Positions 43,132-52,180 of a stretch of DNA of 64,000 nt are shown here, one piece after another. The stretch lies in assembly GCA_945862325.1 (NCBI GenBank), contig CAMAXZ010000001.1, positions 1-64,000 of the forward strand, written 5' to 3'. The translations under genes and the position numbers were made by a program. Source of the stretch: Klebsiella pneumoniae. Lineage in GTDB: Bacteria; Myxococcota_A; UBA796; SXON01. The first letter of the stretch is position 1, and each line of letters starts with the position of its first letter. The notes beneath the pieces are model-generated. The model saw nothing but the letters and a program-made list of their open reading frames with translations. It had not been told where the DNA came from and made no database searches.

Positions 43132-44163
43132 ATGCTCCTGATCCTTCTCGGCGGCGTCATCGCTTGCGCACCCGCCCCGGCGGAGACCAAACAGACCATC
43201 CCGCTCGGCATCGAGGACGCGGACGGGGACGGGGCGCGCGCCGACGTCGATTGCGACGATGACGATCCCGCGATCCACCCCGGCGCGGACGAGCGCTGCG
43301 ACGGGGCGGACGAGGACTGCGACGGGCGCGTCGACGACGGGCTGATGGTCGACTGGTTCCGCGACGGCGACGGCGACGGGTACGGCGCCGAGGCCATGGG
43401 CGAGGCCTGCGAGCGACCGCCCGGCGCGGTGGACGACGGCCGGGACTGCGACGATGCCGATGCGGACGTGCACCCGGACGCGGAGGAGCATTGCAACGAG
43501 GTGGACGACGATTGCAACGGGCTCGTCGATGACGGGGTCACGCCCTCGACCTGGTACGTCGACGCCGACGGCGATGGGCGCGGGGTGGACGGCACCGAGA
43601 TCTCCGCGTGCGATCCTGGCTCCGGCTGGTCGTTGACGGGCGGAGACTGCGACGACGCCGACGCCGGCGTCTCTCCGAGCGCCCTCGAGGACTGCGACGC
43701 CCGCGACCAGAACTGCGACGGGGTCATCGACGAGGGCGTCGCCTGTCCGTGCCCCGTCGAGCACCGGGACGGCGTGCCGTACATGTTCTGCACGACCGGC
43801 TCCGACTGGAGCACGGCCCGCGACAATTGTGAAGTGTGGAGCTACGCGCTCGTCACCGTGTCGGACGCCGCGGAGGACGCGTGGCTCAGCGCTACCGCCG
43901 TGACATACGGCGACGGCTACTGGTGGACGGGCGCGAACGATCGCTCCGCGGAGGGCGGTTGGGGGTGGGTCAGCGGAGAGCCATGGACCTACTCCAACTT
44001 CTGCTCCGGCGAGCCCAACAATTCGCACGGCGGCGAGTGCGTGCCCGACTCCGAGGAGGATTGCGGCGTGTTGAGCTGGGGGAGCGGAGGCTGCTGGAAC
44101 GACTACCCGTGCGGGTGCTCGAGCTCCCAGGGCGAGCCGTATCGATTCATCTGCGAGGGCTGA
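43132..44163 (+). CDS. Secreted MopE-repeat protein with C-type lectin-like domain
   Basis: The 343-residue product has a short hydrophobic leader and lipobox VIAC (Cys12), although the n-region lacks a positive charge. Three MopE-type Asp-rich motifs follow (CDDDDPAIHPGADE, CDDADADVHPDAEE and CDDADAGVSPSALE), each followed by a DxDCxG segment, likely metal binding. Residues about 210-343 are a C-type lectin-like domain, with DWSTARDNCE, GEPNNSHGGE (EPN and other carbohydrate/Ca2+ loop residues) and the closing C-W-N-D and FICEG. It is probably exported and anchored as a lipoprotein, binding glycans or surfaces. No Shine-Dalgarno is evident. Confidence 0.8.
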   Translation: MLLILLGGVIACAPAPAETKQTIPLGIEDADGDGARADVDCDDDDPAIHPGADERCDGADEDCDGRVDDGLMVDWFRDGDGDGYGAEAMGEACERPPGAVDDGRDCDDADADVHPDAEEHCNEVDDDCNGLVDDGVTPSTWYVDADGDGRGVDGTEISACDPGSGWSLTGGDCDDADAGVSPSALEDCDARDQNCDGVIDEGVACPCPVEHRDGVPYMFCTTGSDWSTARDNCEVWSYALVTVSDAAEDAWLSATAVTYGDGYWWTGANDRSAEGGWGWVSGEPWTYSNFCSGEPNNSHGGECVPDSEEDCGVLSWGSGGCWNDYPCGCSSSQGEPYRFICEG

Positions 44164-44178
44164 ACCGGGAGCCGCCGC

Positions 44179-46659
44179 GTGGATGTCCTGACGCTCGACA
44201 GCGGCCTCACGGTGGTGGTCGAGGCGATGCCTGGGCTCGAGCACGCGGCGCTCGCGCTCTACCTGCCGGTCGGCGCGGCTGAAGATCCTTCGGACGCGGG
44301 GGGACTGGCGCACCTCGTGGAGCACCTCGCGTTCGCGGGCAGCGCGCACGCCCCGGGGCGCGCGTGGGAGGACACGGCGAGCGCCGCCGGCGTGAGCACG
44401 AACGCCTGGACCGACCGCGACGGGATGATGTTCACGGCGGAGCTGCCTGCCGGCGCCGTCGCGACGCAGCTGGCGCTCGAGGTGGATCGCCTCGTGGGCC
44501 TCGCGGGGGGGGACCCGGCCACGGAGCTCGGCGTCATCGACGCGGAGCGGGCGTGGGAGCGGGGCCCGGGTGGCCTCGTCGACGCGTGGGTGTGGTCGCT
44601 CCTGTGGCCGGAAGACCACCCGCTGGCGCGGCGTCCCATCGGCGACGCCGCACCCCTGGCGAATCTGAGCGCCGCGGCGGTGTACGAAGCGGCGCGCCTG
44701 CGCCTGGTGCCCGAAGGCGCCACGCTCGCGCTCGTGGGGGATGTCGGCGTCGACGCCGTGCGCGGGCTGCTCGACGAGCGGCTGCCGCGCGACACGTATC
44801 GTGTATCGGATGTGTCGTTGCTGACCCTGGGCCCGATGTCCACGCCCGTTCGCGCCTGGCTCCCTCAGGACGTGGACCGACGGCGCGTGCTTCGCGCCTG
44901 GCGGGCGCCCGCCCGCGGGGATCCCGAGCTCCCCGCGGTGGAGCTCCTCGCCGGGATGATCGGCGCGACGCTCGACGTGACGGAGCGCGGGGGGCGGCTC
45001 GTGCTCGAGCGGGCCGACGGCCTCCGCGTCTTGCGTCGCATCCGTCGGTCGGGAGTCACCGACGCGGCGCTCGACGTGGTGCGCGGGCGGATCGCGCGCG
45101 CGGACGCGGCGAGCGTCGCGCGGCTCGCCGGGCGTGCCCAGGCCCGCGCGTTGTGCCAGGCGTGGACGGGGTCGCCGGAGTGCCTCGACGCCGCGCGGGC
45201 CGCGCGCGCCGCCGTGTCCGCGTCCGATCTCCGTCGCGTCGCGTCCTCCTGGCTCGCCGAACGGTCGGCGCTCACCCTCGCGGTGGTGCCCGAGCGGCGG
45301 CCGCACGTGTGGCGGCGAGGCGCGCGCGCCGACGTGCTGGCGATGGGGCCGTCGCCGGACCCGGCGCCGACCGCCCACGGGGGAGCCTCGCCCCCGCTCG
45401 CGGACGTAACGCCCGGCCACTTCCCGCCGCCGCGCCCGGCCCGGGCGCCGGCGCCGCCGCGCATCCTGTCGAGCGCCGGAGGCGTGACGATCGATCTCCC
45501 GCTGCCGCCCGACGACCCCGACGCGTCGGCCGCGATCGTGTCGATCGACCTCGTGCACGCGGCGCCCGCGCCCGCGGTCGCAGGCGCGCTCGTGCACGCG
45601 CTCCGCGCGGCGACGCGACCCGCGGAGGGGGTATCCGTCGCGTGGGCGTGCGACGCGCTCGGTTGCCGGGCGGTCGTCGACGGACCTCCGGCGTTGGCCG
45701 CCGCCGGCGCTCGAGAGGTGTCGCGCGTGGTTCGAGACGTGTCGGCACGTGTCGCCCCGCTCGGCCCGTGGCGCCGCGAGGCGCTGGTCGCGTGGCGCGC
45801 GGCGCCCTACTCCCCGAGCGCCCTCGCGGATCGCGCTCTGGAGACCTTGCTCGCGGGCCCCCCGCCCGATCCCGCCGCGTTGCGCGCCGTTCGGGGGCGG
45901 CACGTGCGGGCCGCGGCCCGCGGGCTCGAAGTGGCGATGGTCGTGTCGGCGGGCGTGTCCACGCCGGCGGTCGCCGGTTTCGCGTCTCCGCCAGTGCCCG
46001 CCCGCCCCGTGCCGAAGCGCGTGATCGTCGTCGACGCGCCGCTCGTCGAGGGCGTGGAGGTGCGGATCGCCTTCGCCGCGCCGGCCGCCGGCGACCCGGA
46101 CGCCGCCGCATGGGCGCTCGCCAGCCACGTCCTCGGCGGAGACGCCGCGGCGCGCTTGGACGCACGGCTCCGCGCCGAGCTCGGCGCCACCTACGGCGCC
46201 CGGATCCACACCTCCGACGCCACCCGACCCGCCGTGGCGGTGCTCTCCGTGCGATTCACGGCGGCGAGCGCCGAGATCGGCGTCGCGGCCCTCGCGCGCG
46301 CGCTCGACGCCCCCGAGGTCACCCGGTTCGACGAAGCGGACGTCGTCGGGGCGCGCGGTGTCGCGTGGCGTCGCGGCGCCGCGGCGCGGCTCGACCCGCG
46401 GGCCTTGGTCGAGAGCGTACGTTCACCCTTGCGAGCGGGGCTTCGCCCCGACGCGACGTGGGTGTCGCTCGCGCGGCTCGACGGCCTTCGTGCGGCGGAC
46501 TTCGAGCGCGTGTCACGGCGGGTGTTCGACGGCCCGCGCGCGTGGGTCCTCGTGGGGGACGCGGAGCGCGTCGAGCAGGCGCTGGACGCCGCCGGCGTCC
46601 GGGCTGACGCGATCTGGAGCCCGCGTCGGGCCACCCAGGGCGATCCGCGCGGGCGATGA
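44179..46659 (+). CDS. M16-family metallopeptidase
   Basis: The 826-residue protein starts at a GTG after a GGGAG site. The inverted zinc motif HLVEH is at His45, Glu48 and His49, with a third ligand Glu at 123 or 127 (AERAWERG), as in pitrilysin/insulinase enzymes. The N-terminal half is an active M16 domain and the C-terminal half (about 440-826) a second, inactive-type M16C domain, so it is a fused two-domain form. A Pro-rich linker joins the halves (about 395-435). It has no signal peptide. It follows the lectin-like protein by 15 bases, so co-transcription is likely. Confidence 0.88.
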   Translation: MDVLTLDSGLTVVVEAMPGLEHAALALYLPVGAAEDPSDAGGLAHLVEHLAFAGSAHAPGRAWEDTASAAGVSTNAWTDRDGMMFTAELPAGAVATQLALEVDRLVGLAGGDPATELGVIDAERAWERGPGGLVDAWVWSLLWPEDHPLARRPIGDAAPLANLSAAAVYEAARLRLVPEGATLALVGDVGVDAVRGLLDERLPRDTYRVSDVSLLTLGPMSTPVRAWLPQDVDRRRVLRAWRAPARGDPELPAVELLAGMIGATLDVTERGGRLVLERADGLRVLRRIRRSGVTDAALDVVRGRIARADAASVARLAGRAQARALCQAWTGSPECLDAARAARAAVSASDLRRVASSWLAERSALTLAVVPERRPHVWRRGARADVLAMGPSPDPAPTAHGGASPPLADVTPGHFPPPRPARAPAPPRILSSAGGVTIDLPLPPDDPDASAAIVSIDLVHAAPAPAVAGALVHALRAATRPAEGVSVAWACDALGCRAVVDGPPALAAAGAREVSRVVRDVSARVAPLGPWRREALVAWRAAPYSPSALADRALETLLAGPPPDPAALRAVRGRHVRAAARGLEVAMVVSAGVSTPAVAGFASPPVPARPVPKRVIVVDAPLVEGVEVRIAFAAPAAGDPDAAAWALASHVLGGDAAARLDARLRAELGATYGARIHTSDATRPAVAVLSVRFTAASAEIGVAALARALDAPEVTRFDEADVVGARGVAWRRGAAARLDPRALVESVRSPLRAGLRPDATWVSLARLDGLRAADFERVSRRVFDGPRAWVLVGDAERVEQALDAAGVRADAIWSPRRATQGDPRGR

Positions 46660-46680
46660 AGCGCGGCGGCGCGGCCCGCG

Positions 46681-49600
46681 TCACTCGTCGATCATCACCG
46701 CTTCTTCGGTGTCGTCGTGCCCGCGGTCCGCGAGCCGCGCGGCCATGGTCCTCCAGGCGCGCACCATCACCGTGCGTCCGAGGGTGTCCACGATCGGCCA
46801 CACGTCGCGTGGCGGGGCGCTCGGATCGAGCCCGTGCTCTCTCGCGCGCTCCCACGCCGCGACACAGGCCGCCTCATCGTCTCGCTCCGCGGCGAGGAGC
46901 GCATGGAGCAAGCTGACCTGGACCCACAGCCCGTGCCGTGGGGTGCCCTCGAGGGCGCGGGCGCCCGCCTCGAGCGCTTCGGCCGCCCGCGCGTGGTCCC
47001 CACGCTCCAGCCACACGTGCGCGAGCTCGACGCGGCCCTCGGCCTCGGTCACGTGCATCCCGCGCTCGGACGCGAAGCGCACGAGCCAACTGGCGACGTC
47101 TTCGGCGTCGTCGAGCCGGTGCCGTCGTCGATACACGCGCCCGAGCAACATGCGACACCGCGCATGGAGACGGTCCGCGCCGAGGGTCGCGGCCGTGGCG
47201 CTCGCCGCGACGAGGTGCCGCTCCGCCTCGTCGTGTGCGTCGCGCACGAGGCACAGGATGCCCATGGTCGCGGCCGCCTCCGCGACGCGCCGCGTGTCGC
47301 CGCTGGCGCGGCTGACGCGTTGGAGTCGGAGCGCTTCGCGGTCGACGTTCTCCAGACGCCCTTCGAGGATCAACGCCTCGACGAGGCCGTTGAGCGCCTC
47401 GGCCTCGACCGTGAGATCCCCTCGGTTGAGGCGCAACACATCCGCCCAATGTGTCGCGGCGAGGTGGTGCCGGCCCTCCGCGCGCAACAGCTTCGCGCGC
47501 TGGGTCGCCACCGACAGGAGCCCGAGCCGGTCGCGCAGGGCGTCGAACGCGGCCCATGCGCCTTCGAGCTCGCGGTGCGCCGTCTCGTGATCCCCGGTCT
47601 TCCGCGCGGCGCGGCCCAAGGCGAGGCGGAGGCGCGCGCGGCCGAGCCGATCGCCCTCGCCGCCGCGGAGCGCGTAGGTCAACAACGGGGCTCCGCGCGC
47701 GGGCTCCCCCGCCTCGACCAGCGCCTCGGCGTGAAGGCGCCGGGCCTCCAGCTGGCCCGCGGGCTGCGCCGTGGCGTCGGCGGCCTCGATCGCCAGCGCC
47801 GCCGCTCGGACGGCGTCGCGTGCGCGCCCGCCGAGGGTCATCGTGCGCGCGGCGGCGAGCAGCGGCCCGAGGGCCCCGTCCGGATCGCCCGACCGGAGGC
47901 GGTGCATGCCGACGTGCGGGGCGACGTCGAGCCCCGTGCGTTCACCGAGCTCCTGCCAGGCCGTCGCGAGCTTCGCGTGGAGCTCCTTCAGGTGGGGCAG
48001 CCTGGCGGCGCGGTCGATCGCCATGGCGTGCACGCTCGAGTGTTCGAAGACGAGCGCGCCACGCTGCTCGGCGACGAGGCCCGTCGTCAGCAGGGTGTCG
48101 AGCCCGGCGTCGGCGATGGCCCGCACGAGCGACGCGGGAGGCTCCTGACCCGCGAGCGCCGTCAACGCGAGCGCGTCGGCCGCCGCCGTCTCGGGAGAGC
48201 GATCGAGCGCGGATTGGATGCGGCGACGAACGAGGGCGTCCACGCCGGAGGGGATCTCGTCCTGGAGCGACGCGCCCTTGCGCAGCGCGAACCGTCCACG
48301 CGCGTCGGGAACGAGCGCCTCGCGGCTCGCCAACTCCCGGAGCAGCAGCCCGGCCGCGAGCGGCGCGCCCTCGCACTCGAGGGCCACCGCACGGGCGAGC
48401 TCCGGATCCAGGAGGAGGGACTCGTCGACCACGCGCCGTGTGTCGGTGAGCCCGAGGCGCCGCAGCCCGATGCGTCGCGCCCCCCGCTCGAGCAGGGCGT
48501 CGACCTTGCGGCGAACCGCGGGGTCGGACTGAAGGGCCTCCGCCGACAACGTGCACAGCACCAGCACGGGCCGCTCGCCGACCGTACGATCCAGGATCGC
48601 CTCGGCGATCGCGAGCCCGTCGCCCGCGGCCTGGGCGTTGTGCGCGTCCTCCAGGACGACACACGCGCCGCCGCGCCACACCCGTGTGTCGAGGTGTCGA
48701 TACAGGTACGCGAGGCCCACGGCGTCCGACACCGGCGGCTCCCCTTCGCGCAGGTAGCCGCACCACCGCGCCAGCGTCTCCGCCTCCTCGTGCACCTCGC
48801 CGGGCTCCTGATCACGGTCGCGCGCGATCCAACGCGTGAGACGTGTCTCGATGCCGTCGCGTGTGTCGTTCCACGGGACGAGGAGGTCGCGGACGGCGCC
48901 GCGGTACCCGTCGTCGGGCCCCGGCGGCGCGTGGTAGCGCAGGCGGACGACCTCCATCCAGCCGCCCTCGTCGAGGGCGCGCGCGGTGCTCTCGACCAGC
49001 CGCGACTTGCCGGAGCCCGACTCGCCCACGACGAGCACGAGCCGCGGCTCGGCGAGGGCGGCGACCTCCCGCGCGGCGTCCCAGAGCACCTTTCGCTCCC
49101 GTTCGCGGCCGATGAGCGGGACCTCGCGCAGCGCGAGCAGGGGGAGCGACGCCCGCGCCGGCGCGTTGCCGCCCGCCTCCGGGGGCGGTTGGTGCGGCAT
49201 CGGGTCCGGCGCGACGCGCGTGTAGCGGATGGCGGTGCGCGCGCCGTCGCTCGCGCCGGAGCTCGGCGCCTGCAGCGGGTACTCCCCCGTCGGCTGCGCG
49301 GTGGGGCGCGACGGGCCCGGGGCCCCGGCCGCCGGCGCCGCCGCGTCGAGCTCATGCAGCGCCGCCCGCAGGGCGCGACGAACGTCCGCGGCGCGATCGA
49401 TACGCTGGCGGGGCTCCGGGTCCAGGAGGCGCAGCACGAGCTCGGCGAGCAGCGGCGGGACCCCGGCGTCCTCGGGGAGGGGCGGCGGCCCCTTGCTCCG
49501 AAACTCGAGCAGATCCTGGCGGCCTTCGCCCGGGTGCGGGCGCTTGCCCACGACCGTCTCCCACAGGATGAGCCCCATCGCGTACAGGTCCGTCCAGGGG

Positions 49601-50181
49601 CCGAGGTCCTGAGTGCGCCCGACGAGCTGCTCCGGCGCCATGTACGTGGGCGTGCCGCCGACGGCCTTGCGGTCCCGGTTGAGCTCCGCCAGCGCGTCGG
49701 CGACGCCGAGGTCGGCGACCCACGCCCGCAGCACGGGCCCGTCGCTCGACGGCTCGGGGTTCAAGAGGATGTTCCCTGGCTTCAGATCCTGATGCAGCAG
49801 CGACGAGGCGTGGATGGCGCCGAGCGCGCGGAGCGTCTCGTCGAGGATGCGCAGGTTGTCGCGCAGGGAGCGGTCGCGGTCGCCGAGGCGGTCGGCGAAG
49901 CTGCCCGCCTCGGCAAAGCCGAGCACGACGAAGGGCTCGCCGGAGCCGAGCACCCCCGTGTCGATGACGGGCACCACGTGCGGGTGCACGATCCGCGCGC
50001 TCATGGCCACCTCCCGCGCGAACCGCGCGCGGAAGCGGCGGTGCATGGCGAGGTTCGGCTTGATGATCTTGACCGCGACATCCGTGTCGAGCCGGCGGTC
50101 CCGCGCCCGCCACACCACGCCGGTGGCGCCCTCGCCGAGGAGGCGCGATGGCGTGTAGCGGGCCGGCAACGTGGGAGTCAT
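46681..50181 (-). CDS. Ser/Thr protein kinase with AAA-type ATPase and TPR-like tail
   Basis: The 1166-residue protein starts with a PknB-type kinase domain (about 8-270): glycine loop LLGEGATGVVW, Lys in VAVKII, catalytic loop HQDLKPGNIL (Gln in place of the usual Arg of HRD), DLG in place of DFG, and APE in YMAPEQLVG. A STAND/AAA_16-type ATPase follows, with P-loop GESGSGKSR near residue 385 and Walker B CVVLEDAHN. The last third is Ala/Leu/Arg-rich helical hairpins, probably TPRs. Such kinase-ATPase-TPR chains are frequent in Myxococcota and regulate transcription or development. There is no membrane segment. The missing Arg in HRD may change control of activation. Confidence 0.9.
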   Translation of the reverse strand: MTPTLPARYTPSRLLGEGATGVVWRARDRRLDTDVAVKIIKPNLAMHRRFRARFAREVAMSARIVHPHVVPVIDTGVLGSGEPFVVLGFAEAGSFADRLGDRDRSLRDNLRILDETLRALGAIHASSLLHQDLKPGNILLNPEPSSDGPVLRAWVADLGVADALAELNRDRKAVGGTPTYMAPEQLVGRTQDLGPWTDLYAMGLILWETVVGKRPHPGEGRQDLLEFRSKGPPPLPEDAGVPPLLAELVLRLLDPEPRQRIDRAADVRRALRAALHELDAAAPAAGAPGPSRPTAQPTGEYPLQAPSSGASDGARTAIRYTRVAPDPMPHQPPPEAGGNAPARASLPLLALREVPLIGRERERKVLWDAAREVAALAEPRLVLVVGESGSGKSRLVESTARALDEGGWMEVVRLRYHAPPGPDDGYRGAVRDLLVPWNDTRDGIETRLTRWIARDRDQEPGEVHEEAETLARWCGYLREGEPPVSDAVGLAYLYRHLDTRVWRGGACVVLEDAHNAQAAGDGLAIAEAILDRTVGERPVLVLCTLSAEALQSDPAVRRKVDALLERGARRIGLRRLGLTDTRRVVDESLLLDPELARAVALECEGAPLAAGLLLRELASREALVPDARGRFALRKGASLQDEIPSGVDALVRRRIQSALDRSPETAAADALALTALAGQEPPASLVRAIADAGLDTLLTTGLVAEQRGALVFEHSSVHAMAIDRAARLPHLKELHAKLATAWQELGERTGLDVAPHVGMHRLRSGDPDGALGPLLAAARTMTLGGRARDAVRAAALAIEAADATAQPAGQLEARRLHAEALVEAGEPARGAPLLTYALRGGEGDRLGRARLRLALGRAARKTGDHETAHRELEGAWAAFDALRDRLGLLSVATQRAKLLRAEGRHHLAATHWADVLRLNRGDLTVEAEALNGLVEALILEGRLENVDREALRLQRVSRASGDTRRVAEAAATMGILCLVRDAHDEAERHLVAASATAATLGADRLHARCRMLLGRVYRRRHRLDDAEDVASWLVRFASERGMHVTEAEGRVELAHVWLERGDHARAAEALEAGARALEGTPRHGLWVQVSLLHALLAAERDDEAACVAAWERAREHGLDPSAPPRDVWPIVDTLGRTVMVRAWRTMAARLADRGHDDTEEAVMIDE

Positions 50182-50230
50182 GCGGGTTCTCGGTCATAAC
50201 GCGTCACGGCGGACCCGTGCCGCCGCCGTG

Positions 50231-50246
50231 TGGCGCGGATATTGCT
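50231..50246 (+). promoter_or_regulatory. Sigma-54 (-24/-12) promoter of the 50270 lipoprotein gene
   Basis: TGGCGCGGATATTGCT differs from the consensus TGGCACGNNNNTTGCW only at position 5. GG and GC have the required 10-base separation. The predicted start at about 50257 leaves a 13-base leader that contains GGAGGA (50261-50266). Confidence 0.65.
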
Positions 50247-50269
50247 TGGGAGGGTCCCCTGGAGGAATC

Positions 50270-50986
50270 ATGATCGTCCTGCTCCTGCTCGCGTGCCTCG
50301 ACACCTCGGTCGACGACTCTGGGAAAGACACCGACCCCGACACTGCCGACACCGGCGACACATGCGACACGCTCGTCGCGGCCCTCTACGCCGAGGCCGC
50401 CGATGTCCGCGCGTGCACCGACGCGTCGGAGTGTGGGCAGCCGATCGTCGGCACGAGCTGTGGCTGCACCAACGACTGGGTCGCCCGGACGGACGCCGAC
50501 CTTTCGGCCTTGGCCGCGCTCCTCGAGCAGGTCGGCGCGGCGGAGTGCGACGCGGGTCTCGAGAGCGACTGTTCGTGCCCGGCTGCCTACGGCTACGCGT
50601 GTGAGGGCGGGGAGTGCACGTGGGACTACGCCGATGCGAGCGCCGGCTTGCCGGACTGTCGCGCGGACGCCGGCGCGGGGACCACGTTCAACGCGGTCAC
50701 GGTCTCCGGCGACGAGCTGGTGCTCGACGTGTCGTACGGCGGCGGTTGCGCGGCGCACGCCTTCACCCTGTGCTGGCCGGAGCCGACGTTCATGGAGAGC
50801 AGCCCGGTCCAGGTCGAGCTCGAGGTGTTCCACGACGGCGGCGGCGACTCGTGCGACGCCTGGATCTCCGAGGAGGTGCGCCTCGATCTCACGCCGCTGA
50901 AGGACGCGTGGGTCGACGCGTATCGGACGACCACCGGCGAGATCACGGTGCACGTCCACGGCTACACGGTGAGCTACACCTTCTGA
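50270..50986 (+). CDS. Cysteine-rich lipoprotein with very short leader
   Basis: The 238-residue product starts at the ATG at 50270 after a strong GGAGGA site. The leader MIVLLLLAC puts the lipobox cysteine at position 9 with no basic residue before it. A short Asp/Thr-rich stalk (DTDPDTADTGDTCDT) follows, then a domain with about 13 cysteines and a C-terminal beta-rich half ending HVHGYTVSYTF. I recognise no family. A sigma-54 promoter lies directly upstream. It is divergent from the large Ser/Thr kinase gene. Confidence 0.75.
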   Translation: MIVLLLLACLDTSVDDSGKDTDPDTADTGDTCDTLVAALYAEAADVRACTDASECGQPIVGTSCGCTNDWVARTDADLSALAALLEQVGAAECDAGLESDCSCPAAYGYACEGGECTWDYADASAGLPDCRADAGAGTTFNAVTVSGDELVLDVSYGGGCAAHAFTLCWPEPTFMESSPVQVELEVFHDGGGDSCDAWISEEVRLDLTPLKDAWVDAYRTTTGEITVHVHGYTVSYTF

Positions 50987-50999
50987 GCGCGTCGGGGTG

Positions 51000-51377
51000 T
51001 CACGCCGGCTCGGGGTCGTCGAGTCGGGCGGGCGCGTTCGCGCCGAACTTCAGGGCGCCCAGGACGGCGTGCTCCGCGGCCGGCGCCGTGGGGCCGTAGG
51101 CGAGCGCCATCGCGCCTCGGCACTCGTTGCCGTTCGGCAGAGACATCCCGAGCGCGACGACCACCTGCTCCTCGCTCGGGTCGCTGAGCCCCTCGAAACG
51201 GTGAAAGCCGAGGATCGTCCAGGCTGCGGCGTGGGCGCGCGTGCCGCAGCGCGGGCACGACACCATGCCCTCGTCCTCTGGGACGAGGTCGCACACGTAC
51301 CCTTCGCGCTTCAGCGCGTTCAGCACCATCGAGGGCGAGGCCTCTTCGCCGAGACCGACCGATGTCGCGTCGTTCAT
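51000..51377 (-). CDS. Conserved-looking small protein with a CxxC knuckle
   Basis: The 125-residue protein has no signal peptide. It contains a zinc-ribbon-like half motif SCPRCGTRAHA at about 40-50, a Cys at 29 and another at about 86 that could complete a metal site, and Leu/Ala-rich flanks (GEEASPSMVLNALKREGYVC at the start). I cannot name a family. It converges with the lipoprotein gene at 50270 (13 bases between stops) and lies after the TlpA-like gene on the same strand, 52 bases away. Confidence 0.6.
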   Translation of the reverse strand: MNDATSVGLGEEASPSMVLNALKREGYVCDLVPEDEGMVSCPRCGTRAHAAAWTILGFHRFEGLSDPSEEQVVVALGMSLPNGNECRGAMALAYGPTAPAAEHAVLGALKFGANAPARLDDPEPA

Positions 51378-51429
51378 GTCGCCTCCGTCAAAGAGCTAAG
51401 GACGGGGCGGGGCGCGAAAACGCGTCGGG

Positions 51430-52149
51430 TCAGGGCGCCGCGAGCGTGGCCGCCAGTCGCTCGTCGGTCAGCTGGGCCGGGTGCCCACGCCAGATCACCG
51501 TTCCGGCGCGCACGAGCGCCGCCGCCGGGATGCCCGTGACCTTGAAGGCGAGGCTCATCGCCCCGTCCTCCTTGCCGATCGGGAACCCGACCGCGTTCTC
51601 TGCGAGGAAGGCGCGCACGCCCTCGTCGGTCGAGCTCCTGGTGATCTTCGTCAGGCCGACCACGTTGACGCCGCGCGCCCGTAGGGCGTCTTCGCGCTTG
51701 GCGAGCGACGGCAGCTCCCGTCGGCAGTGCGGGCACCACTCCTCGAAGAAGATCAAGAGGGTGACGGGCGCGTCCGCGTAGGAGGCCTGCCCTTGCATCC
51801 ACGACGAGACCGCGATGGGGGCGGCCGGGGTCCCCACGACGGCGAGCTCGTCGATGTACCGCGACACGGAGCGGGCCGCGCGCGTGTCGGCGTAGTCACG
51901 GGTGACTCGCTGGGCGATCGCGAGCGCACCGGCGATGTCGCCGCTCGTGCGGCGCTCTTGGAGCTGGGCGACCAACGCAGCCGCGGCGGCCTCGCGCTCC
52001 GCGTCGGCGGCGGGCGCCGTGCCGCCGGCCGCGCGGAGCGCCTCGAGCTCGGCCTCGAGCAGCGCCACGCGTGCCCGGAGGACGTCGAGCTCCTGCTTGC
52101 ACGTCGGTTTTGCGAGGGCGAGAGACGCGACGAGGGGGAGGAGCCACAT
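51430..52149 (-). CDS. TlpA-like exported thioredoxin-fold protein
   Basis: The 239-residue product begins at ATG 52149 with a short signal peptide (MWLLPLVASLALA). A coiled-coil segment (about 18-50) and a helical pair (50-95) precede a thioredoxin-fold domain of the TlpA/AhpC type. The redox motif is WCPHC in FFEEWCPHCRREL, and the cis-Pro region is TGIPAAALV. It should act in the periplasm as a disulfide reductase or isomerase. No partner such as CcdA is nearby. The start lacks a strong ribosome site. Confidence 0.83.
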   Translation of the reverse strand: MWLLPLVASLALAKPTCKQELDVLRARVALLEAELEALRAAGGTAPAADAEREAAAAALVAQLQERRTSGDIAGALAIAQRVTRDYADTRAARSVSRYIDELAVVGTPAAPIAVSSWMQGQASYADAPVTLLIFFEEWCPHCRRELPSLAKREDALRARGVNVVGLTKITRSSTDEGVRAFLAENAVGFPIGKEDGAMSLAFKVTGIPAAALVRAGTVIWRGHPAQLTDERLAATLAAP

Positions 52150-52180
52150 GCCGAGGGCGTAACTCGCTCCCCCGACGCCT

